Source: Rhizobium sp. FY34 (lineage in GTDB: Bacteria; Pseudomonadota; Alphaproteobacteria; Rhizobiales; Rhizobiaceae). From it: a stretch of 64,000 nucleotides of DNA. The notes under the pieces are model-generated. The model worked only from the letters and a program-made list of their open reading frames with translations. It had not been told where the DNA came from and did not search any database. Of this stretch, positions 37,219-46,945 are shown piece by piece. Positions within the stretch are counted from its first letter, which is position 1. Each line of letters starts with the position of its first letter. The position numbers were made by a program, and so were the translations under genes. The stretch is taken from assembly GCF_005222845.1 (NCBI RefSeq), contig NZ_STFZ01000005.1, forward strand, positions 186,001-250,000. The letters run 5' to 3'.

Positions 37219-38022
37219 ATGCAGCAGTTGGCAACTCAGACGAATTACAACTTGAGAGACGAGATCAAGGCCTATTGGTCGGCGCGCGCCGAAACCTTCG
37301 ACAGCCAGCCGGGCCACGAGATTTTTTCCGAGGACGAGCGAGCCGCCTGGCATGCGCTGATTGCGCGACATCTGGGCGCCGGTGAGGGTCGCAAGGCGCT
37401 GGACCTGGCATCGGGTACCGGCGTGGTGTCGCATCTTCTCGATGATCTCGGCTTTTCCGTCACCGGCATGGACTGGGCGGAACCCATGCTGGAGCGAGCG
37501 CGGGAAAAGGCCAAGGCGCGGGGGCGCAGCATTCGCTTCTTCATGGGAGACGCAGAAAACACGCTGGAGCCGGATGCTGTCTATGATGTCATCACCAACC
37601 GGCACCTGGTCTGGACGCTGGTCGATCCGAAGACCGCCTTCCTGGAATGGTACCGCGTGTTGAAACCGGGCGGCAGGTTGCTGATCGTCGATGGTGATTT
37701 CGTCAATCCGAGCCTGGTGTCGCGCATTGCCAACCGGCTTGCGTCTCTGGCCCAAAGCTTCGGCATCGGCGCCAAGCGACCGCATCATGGACCGGCAGCC
37801 AACCTGACCGATACGCATCGCAGCATCTTGTCACGTGTCTATTTTTCAAAAGGGGCACGCGCCGAAGCGGTCATGGCACTTTTGAAGGAAGCTGGTTTCT
37901 CGTCGGTCACGGTCGATACCAACATGCGGGCGATCCATAAGGCGCAGAAGAAGAATTTCGGCTTCCTGAAGGGGTTGGAGCGGGCAACCCAGCACCGCTA
38001 TGCCATCTGCGCGGTGAAATAA
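37219..38022 (+). CDS. Class I SAM-dependent methyltransferase
   Basis: A 267-aa methyltransferase of the UbiE-like type. The SAM motif ALDLASGTGVVSHLL lies near residue 48. The acidic loop is VTGMDWAEPMLERAREKA, and RVLKPGGRLLIVDGDF is the post-motif. The substrate is unknown. It is divergent from, and shares candidate iron boxes with, the iron-type importer, so its target may be a siderophore or metal chelator; that is inference. ATG 37219 is preferred (GGA 9 nt upstream); an ATG at 37150 has no Shine-Dalgarno and lies in the operator region. Confidence 0.82.
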   Translation: MQQLATQTNYNLRDEIKAYWSARAETFDSQPGHEIFSEDERAAWHALIARHLGAGEGRKALDLASGTGVVSHLLDDLGFSVTGMDWAEPMLERAREKAKARGRSIRFFMGDAENTLEPDAVYDVITNRHLVWTLVDPKTAFLEWYRVLKPGGRLLIVDGDFVNPSLVSRIANRLASLAQSFGIGAKRPHHGPAANLTDTHRSILSRVYFSKGARAEAVMALLKEAGFSSVTVDTNMRAIHKAQKKNFGFLKGLERATQHRYAICAVK

Positions 38023-38037
38023 TCGCCTGACGCTTTG

Positions 38038-38946
38038 TCAGCCCTTCCAGCCAAGCCCCAGCAGAGCCGCGCCGATCAGGCCCGGCTCGATGCGGCACGT
38101 CGCTTTCACCACCAGCGGGTGATCGAACCGGCGCAGGATATTGCGGCGTACAGCCTCATCCAGCGTCGCGAGTAGCGGTTCTGAATTGGACAGCCCGCCG
38201 CCAACCGGCATTACCGTTGCGCCGGTCACATTGGCAACCAGCGCCAGCGGTGCGGCCAGAAGTTCGATAAAGACGCCGATGGTCTGCGCCGCCGGCACCT
38301 CGCCTGCCTGCCAGGCGGTGACGATTTCCTCGCTGGTCATCACGACCTGATGCAGATGCGTATGCAGCTTTTCCATGCCGCGTGCGCTGCAGGTGGCATC
38401 GATACAGCCTTTCAGGCCACAGCCGCATTGAAACCGCGGCAGTTGCACCGGTGGATCGCCCACTTGCGTTGCCGCCACCGGCGCATGGCCCCATTCACCG
38501 GCAAAACCGCCATCGCGGTTGATCAACTGGCCGTCGATAACCAGTCCGCCGCCGACCCCGGTGCCCAGAATGACACCGAACACGACGCGGTGGCCCCTGC
38601 CGGCACCCAGGCCGGCTTCTGCCAGAACGAAACAATCCGCATCATTGGCAATCAGCACCGGCAGGCCAAGCGCTGCCTGAAGATCGTCCTTCAGGCAGCG
38701 CCCGTTGATGCAGGGCACATTGGCAACCACGGCTTTTTGGCTATCGGGATCAATAATGCCGGCAATCGACAGCGCCACGCATTCTGGCCGCTCTTCGGCC
38801 AGATCGACAACCGCCTGCAACACGCGCACGAAAGCGTCGAAATCATCAATGGGTGTCGGCTGGCGCGGCAGCACGCGTATATCATCCGGCGAATAGGCAT
38901 GCGCACCCTTGATGGCGGTGCCGCCGATATCGAAACAGACGATCAC
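38038..38946 (-). CDS. ROK-family sugar kinase, probable N-acetylglucosamine kinase
   Basis: Phosphorylates a sugar, probably GlcNAc, at C6. The 302-aa protein has the ATP-site start CFDIGGTAIKG, the catalytic Asp in ANDADCF, and GVILGTGVGGGLV. It also has the ROK zinc motif CGCGLKGC followed by a conserved IDATCSARGME helix. It overlaps nagA by 4 bp (ATGA), so the product feeds directly into deacetylation. Convergent with the methyltransferase, 15 bp away. Confidence 0.87.
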   Translation of the reverse strand: MIVCFDIGGTAIKGAHAYSPDDIRVLPRQPTPIDDFDAFVRVLQAVVDLAEERPECVALSIAGIIDPDSQKAVVANVPCINGRCLKDDLQAALGLPVLIANDADCFVLAEAGLGAGRGHRVVFGVILGTGVGGGLVIDGQLINRDGGFAGEWGHAPVAATQVGDPPVQLPRFQCGCGLKGCIDATCSARGMEKLHTHLHQVVMTSEEIVTAWQAGEVPAAQTIGVFIELLAAPLALVANVTGATVMPVGGGLSNSEPLLATLDEAVRRNILRRFDHPLVVKATCRIEPGLIGAALLGLGWKG

Positions 38947-40118
38947 GGCTTAGCTCCCATTCCGGCGCCATGCACGCAATGGCCGCCGATATAGGTCGAG
39001 ACAAGGCTCAGGTCTTTGTCGAGCAGGATGAAATCGGCCCGCATTCCGGGGGAAAGCCTGCCTCTGTCTGCCGCACCGATCGCCTGCGCCGGATAGAGCG
39101 AGGCCATGTTGAGCGCTTGCGGCACAGGCAGTCCGAGGCGGGTGTGGGCAAAGCGCACGCAGGACAGCATGTCGATATCGGCGCCGGCCAGCGTTCCATC
39201 GGCCAGCGACAGCCGACCATCGCGGCGAAATACGTGGCGACCATTCAGATCAAAACCGGTGTCATCCGTGCCGATAGTAGACATCGCATCGGTCACGAGA
39301 AAGATCTGGCCGGGACCCGCTTTGGCCCGCAGCGCAATGCCCATGCTGGTGGGATCGACATGGAAGCCATCGGCGATGAGACCGCAGAACAGGGCGCCGA
39401 ATGAAAGCGCTGCCCCAACCAGCCCCGGCTCGCGATTGCCCATCTGGCTCATGGCATTGAACAGATGCGTGACCATGGAAGCCCCGGCTTCGACATAATC
39501 CGCAACCTCTGCCGCCGCCACATCGGTGTGGCCAAGGCTGACGACGTAACCGGCAGCGCACAAAGCCCTCACCTGCTCGGGGTTGACATTTTCCGGCGCA
39601 ATCGTTGTCAGCGCATGGCCAAACGTGCCGACCGCTGCCACAAGCGCTGATAAATCCTCTTCGTCCATCGGCCGAATGAGGGCCGGATCATGCGTGCCCT
39701 TTCGCGCAATCGAAAGATGCGGCCCTTCCAGATGCAGGCCGAGATAGCCCGGCAAATGCTCCGCATGCGCTGTCGCACCGGCAGTCAGGGCCTCATCCCT
39801 CACCGCCACCCTGTCGGTAATCAGCGTTACCATCAGAGCCGTCGTGCCAAAGCGGGCATGCGCTTCGCAAATCGTCGCAATGCCATCGCGGGTCGGGCAG
39901 TTGTTGAACAGCACGCCGCCGCCGCCATTCACCTGAAGATCGACAAAACCGGGCGCCACCAGCGCGCCCTCCGCCTCAAGCCGCGCAAGATCTGCCGGCA
40001 GGGCATCCTCTTCCACGATTGCGCGGATAGTCGCCCCTTCGACGACAAGGGCATGGCCTGTCAGGATCGCGTCGCCATCAAAAATCCGGCCGCCTGTCAC
40101 GGCAAAAGGAGCGGTCAT
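38943..40118 (-). CDS. nagA: N-acetylglucosamine-6-phosphate deacetylase
   Basis: Deacetylates GlcNAc-6-P to GlcN-6-P, for amino-sugar catabolism and wall recycling. The 391-aa amidohydrolase has GFVDLQVNGGGG, the metal-binding Glu in LHLEGPHLS, His in SLGHTDV and HLFNAMS, and the catalytic Asp in FLVTDAMST. The open frame runs to 40175, but ATG 40118 gives the normal start. It lies 123 bp after the Lrp gene on the same strand, probably with its own promoter. Confidence 0.94.
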   Translation of the reverse strand: MTAPFAVTGGRIFDGDAILTGHALVVEGATIRAIVEEDALPADLARLEAEGALVAPGFVDLQVNGGGGVLFNNCPTRDGIATICEAHARFGTTALMVTLITDRVAVRDEALTAGATAHAEHLPGYLGLHLEGPHLSIARKGTHDPALIRPMDEEDLSALVAAVGTFGHALTTIAPENVNPEQVRALCAAGYVVSLGHTDVAAAEVADYVEAGASMVTHLFNAMSQMGNREPGLVGAALSFGALFCGLIADGFHVDPTSMGIALRAKAGPGQIFLVTDAMSTIGTDDTGFDLNGRHVFRRDGRLSLADGTLAGADIDMLSCVRFAHTRLGLPVPQALNMASLYPAQAIGAADRGRLSPGMRADFILLDKDLSLVSTYIGGHCVHGAGMGAKP

Positions 40119-40241
40119 CGGGTGTCCAATATGTTCGAAAATGCCAAGCAGGCGACAGGATGAGAACTCGACCATGGCACAAGAATGGGCGGGCGGGCAG
40201 AGCCCATCATCTGGAAGGTTTCGGTTTCCACAAGCACAAAC

Positions 40242-40706
40242 CTATCGCCGCCTGCCGCGCGCCGTCAGCGCATTGCGGATGGAGAAGCTCGAATGAATGC
40301 GGGTAACACCCGGCAGCTTGGAGAGGATATCGGTGTGGATGGCTTCGAACTCCTTCGGGCTTTCCACCTCCACGCGCAGAAAATAATCCCAATCGCCGGT
40401 CATCAGATAGCATTCGCGGATCTCGGGCTGCTTGCGCACAGCATCCTCGAAGCGGTTCAGCGAATCCTCGGTCTGGCGATCCAGCGTGATATTGATCATC
40501 ACCGCCAGCGTGCTGCCTTCTTCGCCGGAACCGATCAGCGCCGTATAGCCACGGATCACGCCGCTTTCTTCCAGAATGCGGATACGCCGCAGGCAGGCGG
40601 ATGGCGAGAGCCCAACGACCTCGGCCATTTTCGCGCTGCTCATGCGCGCATCGAGCCGCAGCAGGCGGATAATGTTGCGGTCAATCGCGTCAAGAGTTTC
40701 AGCCAT
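40242..40706 (-). CDS. Lrp/AsnC-family regulator (DadR/AlaR-like)
   Basis: A 154-aa Lrp-type regulator. The N-terminal HTH (IDRNIIRLLRLDARMSSAKMAEVVGLSPSA, split over residues about 7-36) is followed by a RAM amino-acid-binding domain with CYLMTGDWDYFLRVEVES. ATG 40706 fits the family; the frame to 40772 adds 22 unrelated residues. Divergence from alanine racemase and dadA, over a 135-bp spacer, points to L-alanine-responsive control of that pair. Confidence 0.9.
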   Translation of the reverse strand: MAETLDAIDRNIIRLLRLDARMSSAKMAEVVGLSPSACLRRIRILEESGVIRGYTALIGSGEEGSTLAVMINITLDRQTEDSLNRFEDAVRKQPEIRECYLMTGDWDYFLRVEVESPKEFEAIHTDILSKLPGVTRIHSSFSIRNALTARGRRR

Positions 40707-40841
40707 GCTCGTTTCAATCAGCCTTGCGCTAAATTTACGCCCGAATTGAGCACGAATGCACATTTCATGCAATATCTGCTCGAAACACGCAGGATTTTCA
40801 CGTTACGCTGTTGGCAAGGGTAAGGCTTGCGGGGTTGGGCC

Positions 40842-41960
40842 ATGGACATGCTGTCAACGACACACTGGGAAAAGACCGGCGCGCCGGGCATTGTAACAAT
40901 TGACCTTCAGGCCATCAGGCGCAATTACCGCCGGATCGCCACACTGGTGGCGCCAGCGCGTGCGTCCGCCGTGGTCAAGGCTGATGCCTATGGGCTGGGT
41001 GCTGACAAGGTTGCACCCGCCCTTTACGACGAGGGCTGTCGGGATTTCTTCGTGGCGCAGTATCACGAAGCCTTGGACCTCCAGCCGCTTCTGCCCGCCG
41101 ATGCGACCCTCTATGTGCTGAACGGGCTGCAACCCGGCATAGAGGCAGATTGCGCACGCCGTGCCATCACTCCGGTCCTGAACTCGCTCGAACAGGTTGG
41201 CCGCTGGCGCTCTGCCGCGCAGTTTGCCGGGCGCCGCCTGCCGGCTCTCCTGCAGTTTGATACCGGCATGTCGCGGCTTGGTATGAGCCCGGAAGAGGCT
41301 GAGGCGCTGGCCAGCGACGATATGCTCCTGTCGGGCATCGACATTGTCTATATCATGAGCCATCTCGCCTGCGCCGATGAGGCGGACGATCCGCACAATG
41401 CCGCCCAGGCCGAGCAGATGCGCCGCTTTTCCGCAATGTTTCCGGGCGTCCCCGTCTGTTTCGGCAATTCGGCGGGATCTTTCCTCGGCGAGACCTATCG
41501 CGGCGCGCTGGTGCGGCCGGGACTGGCGCTGTATGGCGCACGCCCGACCGACATGCTGGAGCGCCCGATGGAGCCGGTGCTGACAATCGAGGCCGCCGTC
41601 GTGCAGACCCGCACGGTGCCGGCCGGCACATCCATAGGCTATTCCGCCACGCATGTAACGACCGAGACACGCCGGCTTGCAACGATCTCGCTCGGCTATG
41701 CCGATGGCATCCTGCGCGCGCTCAGCAATCGTGGCGCCTTCTTTTATGAAAACATCCGCCTGCCGATTGTCGGGCGCGTGTCGATGGATAGCACCATTAT
41801 CGACATTTCCGACCTGCCGGAGGGCGCGCTGCATCTGGGCAGCCTGGTCGAATTCATCGGCCCGCACCAGTCACTCGAAGAGGTGGCGGAGCTTGCCGGA
41901 ACGATTTCCTGGGAGGTGCTGACCAGCATTGGCCATCGCACGTTCCGTCAGTACCGCTGA
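40842..41960 (+). CDS. alr: Alanine racemase (catabolic, DadX-like)
   Basis: PLP enzyme that interconverts L- and D-alanine, 372 aa. The PLP lysine is K46 in VVKADAYGLGA; the catalytic Tyr is Y286 in SLGYADG. GRVSMDSTIIDIS is the dimer-partner segment. ATG 40842 has GGGG 7 nt upstream; TTG 40827 is closer to an AAGG and less convincing. It precedes dadA by 30 bp, so D-alanine made here is oxidised to pyruvate. Synteny makes the catabolic role more likely than wall synthesis. Confidence 0.93.
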   Translation: MDMLSTTHWEKTGAPGIVTIDLQAIRRNYRRIATLVAPARASAVVKADAYGLGADKVAPALYDEGCRDFFVAQYHEALDLQPLLPADATLYVLNGLQPGIEADCARRAITPVLNSLEQVGRWRSAAQFAGRRLPALLQFDTGMSRLGMSPEEAEALASDDMLLSGIDIVYIMSHLACADEADDPHNAAQAEQMRRFSAMFPGVPVCFGNSAGSFLGETYRGALVRPGLALYGARPTDMLERPMEPVLTIEAAVVQTRTVPAGTSIGYSATHVTTETRRLATISLGYADGILRALSNRGAFFYENIRLPIVGRVSMDSTIIDISDLPEGALHLGSLVEFIGPHQSLEEVAELAGTISWEVLTSIGHRTFRQYR

Positions 41961-41990
41961 GAAACAAGAAGAACACAAGGGGATAGCATC

Positions 41991-43244
41991 ATGAAGATCA
42001 CCATTCTGGGCGCCGGCGTCATCGGTGTGACCTCCGCCTATTATCTTGCCAAAGCCGGCCACGAGGTGACCGTGCTCGACCGCCAGCCCGGCCCGGCGCT
42101 GGAAACCTCGTTTGCCAATGCCGGCGAAGTATCCTTCGGCTATTGTTCGCCCTGGGCTGCACCCGGCATTCCGCAAAAGGCGATGAAATGGCTGTTCATG
42201 GAGCATGCCCCGCTCATCCTGCGCCCCAAGCTCGACATGGCAATGCTGTCCTGGATGGTGCGCATGCTGAGCAACTGCACCTCCGAGCGTTATGCGCTGA
42301 ACAAGAGCCGCATGCTGCGCCTGGCTGATTACAGCCGGCTGGCGCTGGCAGAGGTTCGCCAGCAGACCAATATCGATTACGACCAGCGCATGCAGGGGAC
42401 GCTGCAGCTGTTTCGCACGCAAGCGCAGCTGGATGCCTCGGCAAAGGATGTCAAGGCGCTTGCCGCCGACGGCATCCCCTTCGAGGTTCTCGATCCCGAA
42501 GGCTGCATTCGCGTCGAGCCGGCGCTCGCCCATGTGCGTGACAAGATCGTCGGCGGTTTGCTGACACCGAAGGACGAGACCGGCGACTGCTTCAAGTTTA
42601 CCAATCTGCTGGCTGATGCAGCCATCAGCATGGGCGTTCGCTTCGAATGGGGCGTCAATATCAAGGGATTGGACGTACAAGGTGGTGCCGCCACCGGCGT
42701 GGTGACCGATCGCGGCACGATCGCATCGGATGCCGTTGTCGTGGCCATGGGCAGCTTTTCACCGCTCCTCGTCAAGCCGCATGGCATCAACCTGCCGGTC
42801 TATCCGGTCAAGGGCTATTCGCTGACTATCCCGATCATCGATGCCGCGCGTGCACCGGAATCAACGGTCATGGATGAGACCTACAAGATCGCCATTACCC
42901 GGCTTGGAGACCGTATCCGCGTCGGCGGCATGGCGGAAATTTCCGGTTATACCAATGATCTGGGCGAGGCGCGCCGCCGCACGCTGGAACATTCCGTCAC
43001 TGACCTGTTTCCGGGCGGCGATGTCACCAAGGCCAATTTCTGGTCTGGCCTGCGTCCCATGACGCCGGATGGCACGCCGGTGATCGGCGCAACCAAGGTG
43101 CGCAACCTCTTCCTCAACACCGGCCACGGCACGCTGGGCTGGACGATGAGCTGCGGCTCGGCCAAGGTGCTTGCCGATATCGTCGGCGGTCGCAAGGCCG
43201 ATATCGAGACCAAGGATCTGGCGGTCGCACGCTACGCCGCATAA
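41991..43244 (+). CDS. dadA: D-amino acid dehydrogenase small subunit
   Basis: FAD enzyme that deaminates D-alanine and other D-amino acids to 2-oxoacids and passes electrons to quinone. At 417 aa it is the normal length. The FAD motif [20 protein letters not shown] is N-terminal. [23 protein letters not shown] and the C-terminal [20 protein letters not shown] are DadA signatures. It ends at a strong terminator. Confidence 0.95.
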   Translation: MKITILGAGVIGVTSAYYLAKAGHEVTVLDRQPGPALETSFANAGEVSFGYCSPWAAPGIPQKAMKWLFMEHAPLILRPKLDMAMLSWMVRMLSNCTSERYALNKSRMLRLADYSRLALAEVRQQTNIDYDQRMQGTLQLFRTQAQLDASAKDVKALAADGIPFEVLDPEGCIRVEPALAHVRDKIVGGLLTPKDETGDCFKFTNLLADAAISMGVRFEWGVNIKGLDVQGGAATGVVTDRGTIASDAVVVAMGSFSPLLVKPHGINLPVYPVKGYSLTIPIIDAARAPESTVMDETYKIAITRLGDRIRVGGMAEISGYTNDLGEARRRTLEHSVTDLFPGGDVTKANFWSGLRPMTPDGTPVIGATKVRNLFLNTGHGTLGWTMSCGSAKVLADIVGGRKADIETKDLAVARYAA

Positions 43245-43268
43245 CGAACCTGGAACGATCTCCCCGAG

Positions 43269-43301
43269 AAAGGCGGCCCGTTTGCGGAGCCGCCTTTTTT
43301 T
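43269..43301 (+). terminator. Rho-independent terminator of alr-dadA
   Basis: AAAGGCGGC pairs with GCCGCCTTT, with an inner CCG/CGG, and runs into seven T residues (43295-43301). It sits 24 bp after dadA and just before the convergent GH105 stop. Confidence 0.92.
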
Positions 43302-43306
43302 GTCGT

Positions 43307-44395
43307 TCAGGCTTCCAGCTCTTGCTTTTCCGCCATCACGCGCACCAGAAGCAGCATGACAAGCGCCTGGCCATAAGGCGCCGGTACATTGGGGATCTGC
43401 CGGTAGAAATCCAGCGTATGGCCCATCGGCGTGCCGTCGGAGACTTCCAGCACGATGCCTGTCTCGTCGATGCGCTGCATCACGGCCTCCAGCGCCTTGA
43501 CCGCCACCGGCTTCAGTTCTGCATCGAGAAGACCCAGATCAATGCCGCGCAGGATGCCATAGGCAATGGCGGCCGTAGCCGAGGTTTCCTCCGGTGACTG
43601 CGGATCGCAGACGAGCGTGCAGAACATGCCATTGTCGCGCTGATGGGCGGCCAGCGTCTTCACCTGCGAAGCCAGAACATAGGTCAGGTGGCGGCGCAGA
43701 TGATCCGGCACGTGATCGACCAGGCTGAACAATTCGGGAATGGCAACCGTGATCCAGGAATTGCCGCGTGCCCAGAAGGCATTGGCGAAATTGTGCCGGC
43801 CGTTGAAGGTCCAGCCGTGATACCAAAGGCCGGTCACCGGATCGGCGAGATAACGTTCATGCGCCATGAACTGGTAGAAGGCCTCCTCGATCCAGTCCTG
43901 CCGACCAAAGCGCTGTCCGGCGCGGGCGAGAAACAGGCAGGTCATGAACAGCGTATCATCCCACAATTCGCCGTCATTCATGCGCTCCTTCACCACATGC
44001 TGGAAACCGCCATCTTCGGTGCGGGCAAGCTTCGTCACCAGCCAGTCGGCCCAATCCTTCACCAGGACTTCCCAGTCCGGCCGGTCCACATGGTCGATAA
44101 GGACGGAAAGCGCCAGCATGGGCGAGGAGGAATTCACCTGACGCGGCGGCAGGCCACGGCTGATCTGCCAGTCATACCAGCGGGCGATGGCTTCCATCAG
44201 CGACTGGTCTTCAACGGCTTCTGCATGGCGGATGAGGCCATAAATGCCGACACCCACTTCCCAGTCCCATTCATCGAACTGCAGGTCGTATGTGCCGTCA
44301 GGGGCGGCTACGGTCTCATTGATACCCTTCAGACGGGCAAGCCCGACAGCAACGCGGGACAGGGTTTCGGAAAGGATTTCAGGCTGCATCAACAT
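43307..44395 (-). CDS. Unsaturated uronyl (rhamnogalacturonyl) hydrolase, GH105
   Basis: Cleaves the unsaturated uronic acid left at the non-reducing end by a polysaccharide lyase, using hydration rather than ordinary glycosidic hydrolysis. The 362-aa protein is an alpha/alpha barrel with LWDDTLFMTCLFLARAG (catalytic-type Asp D146/D147), WYHGWTFNGRHNFANAFWARGNSW and the C-terminal ASVYGQALVMLLL-like stretch. No signal peptide, so the substrate is imported. AGGA is 8 nt before ATG 44395. Last gene of the glycan locus; it implies a lyase product upstream in the pathway. Confidence 0.9.
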   Translation of the reverse strand: MLMQPEILSETLSRVAVGLARLKGINETVAAPDGTYDLQFDEWDWEVGVGIYGLIRHAEAVEDQSLMEAIARWYDWQISRGLPPRQVNSSSPMLALSVLIDHVDRPDWEVLVKDWADWLVTKLARTEDGGFQHVVKERMNDGELWDDTLFMTCLFLARAGQRFGRQDWIEEAFYQFMAHERYLADPVTGLWYHGWTFNGRHNFANAFWARGNSWITVAIPELFSLVDHVPDHLRRHLTYVLASQVKTLAAHQRDNGMFCTLVCDPQSPEETSATAAIAYGILRGIDLGLLDAELKPVAVKALEAVMQRIDETGIVLEVSDGTPMGHTLDFYRQIPNVPAPYGQALVMLLLVRVMAEKQELEA

Positions 44396-44427
44396 CGATA
44401 AGGTCCTGTCTTGCAAATTGGAATGCG

Positions 44428-46941
44428 TCAGAAGCAAACGGCATCGAGATGCCGGATCGCGGGCTCGAGCGAGCGGTTGGGGAAGGAATAGGGCGTGTCG
44501 TTAAGGAAAAGCCCGAGGTCCCAGTCGAGCGAAAGAGACCGGCCCTCACGGCTGACAAACTGCAACCGGCCATTCGTACCGATGGTCAGCTGCGTCTCGG
44601 ACAGGCTCTGGCAAAAGGCTGCAAATGCGGCGTCGCCATCGCCTTCGGCCATAATGGCCGCCCAGCCGCAGCGTGCGCCATGGGCCCGAAACTCGATGCC
44701 CGCACCGGGGCCTGTGGTGACAGGATCGATCGGCTGGGTCGCTCCAAGCGCTGCAAAGCCGCGACCGGCGCGCATGACGATCCATTTGCCGAAGCGCTCG
44801 ACCGTGTCGAAGGCCGATGTCTCGACATAGGCATGGGTGAAGCCAATGCGCGGATTGTCACCCAGATCATATAGCATCAGGCCGGTGTTTTCATATTGCG
44901 CGGCCCGCGGCATGGAACCATTGCCCGCCCAATAGGATGGTCGCTGGCTGCCCCAGGGATCATCCTCGCCCGGATGGTTCACCCAGGCGCGGGCAAAGGG
45001 ATCGGCGGCAAGACGCAGATCGATCACATGCTGCTGATGGCCACGCCCGCCGGGCTTACCGTCCATCATAGAAGACAGCTGTACCGCTGCCGTCTTGTAG
45101 AGCACCAGCCGCGCTGCCTCGTCATGGCCCTGCACGTAATGCGCCGTCAGCGCCTTGCCCGGTTCCGGCTTCACGACGGCTGCCGCCTTCGCAGGCGGCA
45201 CATAGGAGCCGGCCGCCAACATGGTCAGCGATGCAACGCCATCGTTCAGCCAGCCTTCACCGAAAGCAACCGTCGCAAAAGGCGCAAGCTCGGTCAGCGG
45301 CCCGGCGCGCAATTCCTTGTCATAGGCACGCCCCATCGTGCCGGCTGGAACACCGGCCAGCGTGTGCAGGCCGATCATCAGGAACAGGCGATCGACAAGC
45401 GCACGGGCGCGCGTCTGGATAACGCCCTCGCCCAATTGCTCGAGCGCCAGAAGACCGATGAAATCCACCGGGTAATAGGCAGCCGAATTCCATTCCGCCA
45501 ATCCGTGGTGCTCGACACTGTCGAACCATTTCAACAGCCGCTCTTCGCCCAGCCGCGCCTGTTCTTCACCGATACGGCCCGAGCAGGTGAAGCCGGCACG
45601 CGGCAACAGGCGGCCCGCCAGATATTGCGAAACGTGGAAGCACAGAACATGGTTCTCGCTCCAGAACCACATCACGTCATTGCCCGGCTCATCCACCCAG
45701 TAACGATAGCTGAGGATTGCCTCGCGGATCTCACTCTGCATGTCGTCCGGCAGCCGGTCCTTGTATTGCGCATAGAGCCAGAGCAGCGGCACGAGAACGA
45801 AATCCGAGCAGTCGCGCCGCTCGTTGATCGCCCCCAGCGTATTGGCGATAATCTCGCGGAACACGGTATCCACCGGCAGGCCGGCCGCCATCATCGCAAT
45901 CGCCTTGCCGGCGCGCTGTTCGCCATTCTGGGCAGCGAAGGCAATGGCCTCAGCCTTGCGCTGCGCCAGCGACAGGCCGGAAAGATCACGCAGCGGCTCG
46001 GACAGCGTGGCAAAACCGATATGGCGGGCAAGCCGCGTCTCGCCGATCGAGAAGGTCAGGTTGAGCGCATGGAAGCCATCGGGAAGATGCTCGGCTCCCG
46101 AAAGGCTGACGCTGGTTTCACCAGCCTTCAACAGGCCCGTCACGTCGAGCAGCGGCGGCTTGTCGCGCATATGCACGCTCGGCAGGATCTTTGCCGAAAC
46201 ACTCACATCCACATCGACCGGTCGCTCGACGGCAAGCGTCAGCCGCCCGTCGCGCACATGCAAGGGAGTGGGGCGCACGGCAATGGCCAGATCCTTGAGG
46301 ATAGCCAGTGTGGCATCCGAGACATCGACCGGCAGTTCGATGCGAAGCGGCTGATCGTCCAGTAGGCTCAGTTCGAAATACCAGAGCGCATCGCGCTCGG
46401 CGAGTTCTTCCGTCAGCACCACCACATCGCTGCCGCCGGCCTTCAGCTGCAACGTAATCTCGGTCGTGGATTCGCGGTTGCGACGGAAGGGCTCGAACAC
46501 CGCCTGTTCCACGCCGTCCACCCAGATGCGCACGCCACCGCAGGTGGTCAGCCGAAACCTAAAGGCGCCTGCCCGTTCAGGCACCAGCCGCGTCTTCAGC
46601 CAGCGGGAAAGCCGCGTCGGCCGGTGCCAGAAGCCGGAAAATTCCACACGACGGTTGAAGCCCGGCAGGTAGAGACCCTCAACGGCAAAATCAGCCTGGA
46701 GCGTGACCTGTCGCGTCTTGATCTCGTTCCACAAAGCGACCCGGCAGGGCAGATCGCCCACATCGACAAAGCCGTTGATGAAGCGATAATTCACCCGGTC
46801 TTCAGCCAGCGCCGACTGGCCGGGGTAAAGCACGGCACTGACCGGTGACATGGCCCAGGCGGTGATCGACTGACCCTGCTCGACCGGAAAGCCACCCTGG
46901 CTTTCGCTGATCTCGATGCTGGAAAGGGAGGATGCACGCAT
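44428..46941 (-). CDS. Large unrecognised protein of the glycan locus, possible polysaccharide-active enzyme
   Basis: An 837-aa protein I do not recognise. By eye residues 1 to about 330 look beta-rich (repeated VDGVEQAVF, LQLKAGGSDVVVL-like strands). Residues about 340-620 look helical, with MWFWSENHVLCFH (E429, N430, H431, H436), AEWNSAAYYPVDFIG (E483-W484) and GRAYDKEL. The rest is beta-rich again. A helical toroid between beta domains is the plan of several polysaccharide lyases and hydrolases. There is no signal peptide. It lies 4 bp after the HAD fusion gene and 32 bp before GH105, which needs a lyase product. A lyase role is a hypothesis only. Confidence 0.65.
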   Translation of the reverse strand: MRASSLSSIEISESQGGFPVEQGQSITAWAMSPVSAVLYPGQSALAEDRVNYRFINGFVDVGDLPCRVALWNEIKTRQVTLQADFAVEGLYLPGFNRRVEFSGFWHRPTRLSRWLKTRLVPERAGAFRFRLTTCGGVRIWVDGVEQAVFEPFRRNRESTTEITLQLKAGGSDVVVLTEELAERDALWYFELSLLDDQPLRIELPVDVSDATLAILKDLAIAVRPTPLHVRDGRLTLAVERPVDVDVSVSAKILPSVHMRDKPPLLDVTGLLKAGETSVSLSGAEHLPDGFHALNLTFSIGETRLARHIGFATLSEPLRDLSGLSLAQRKAEAIAFAAQNGEQRAGKAIAMMAAGLPVDTVFREIIANTLGAINERRDCSDFVLVPLLWLYAQYKDRLPDDMQSEIREAILSYRYWVDEPGNDVMWFWSENHVLCFHVSQYLAGRLLPRAGFTCSGRIGEEQARLGEERLLKWFDSVEHHGLAEWNSAAYYPVDFIGLLALEQLGEGVIQTRARALVDRLFLMIGLHTLAGVPAGTMGRAYDKELRAGPLTELAPFATVAFGEGWLNDGVASLTMLAAGSYVPPAKAAAVVKPEPGKALTAHYVQGHDEAARLVLYKTAAVQLSSMMDGKPGGRGHQQHVIDLRLAADPFARAWVNHPGEDDPWGSQRPSYWAGNGSMPRAAQYENTGLMLYDLGDNPRIGFTHAYVETSAFDTVERFGKWIVMRAGRGFAALGATQPIDPVTTGPGAGIEFRAHGARCGWAAIMAEGDGDAAFAAFCQSLSETQLTIGTNGRLQFVSREGRSLSLDWDLGLFLNDTPYSFPNRSLEPAIRHLDAVCF

Positions 46942-46945
46942 TGTG

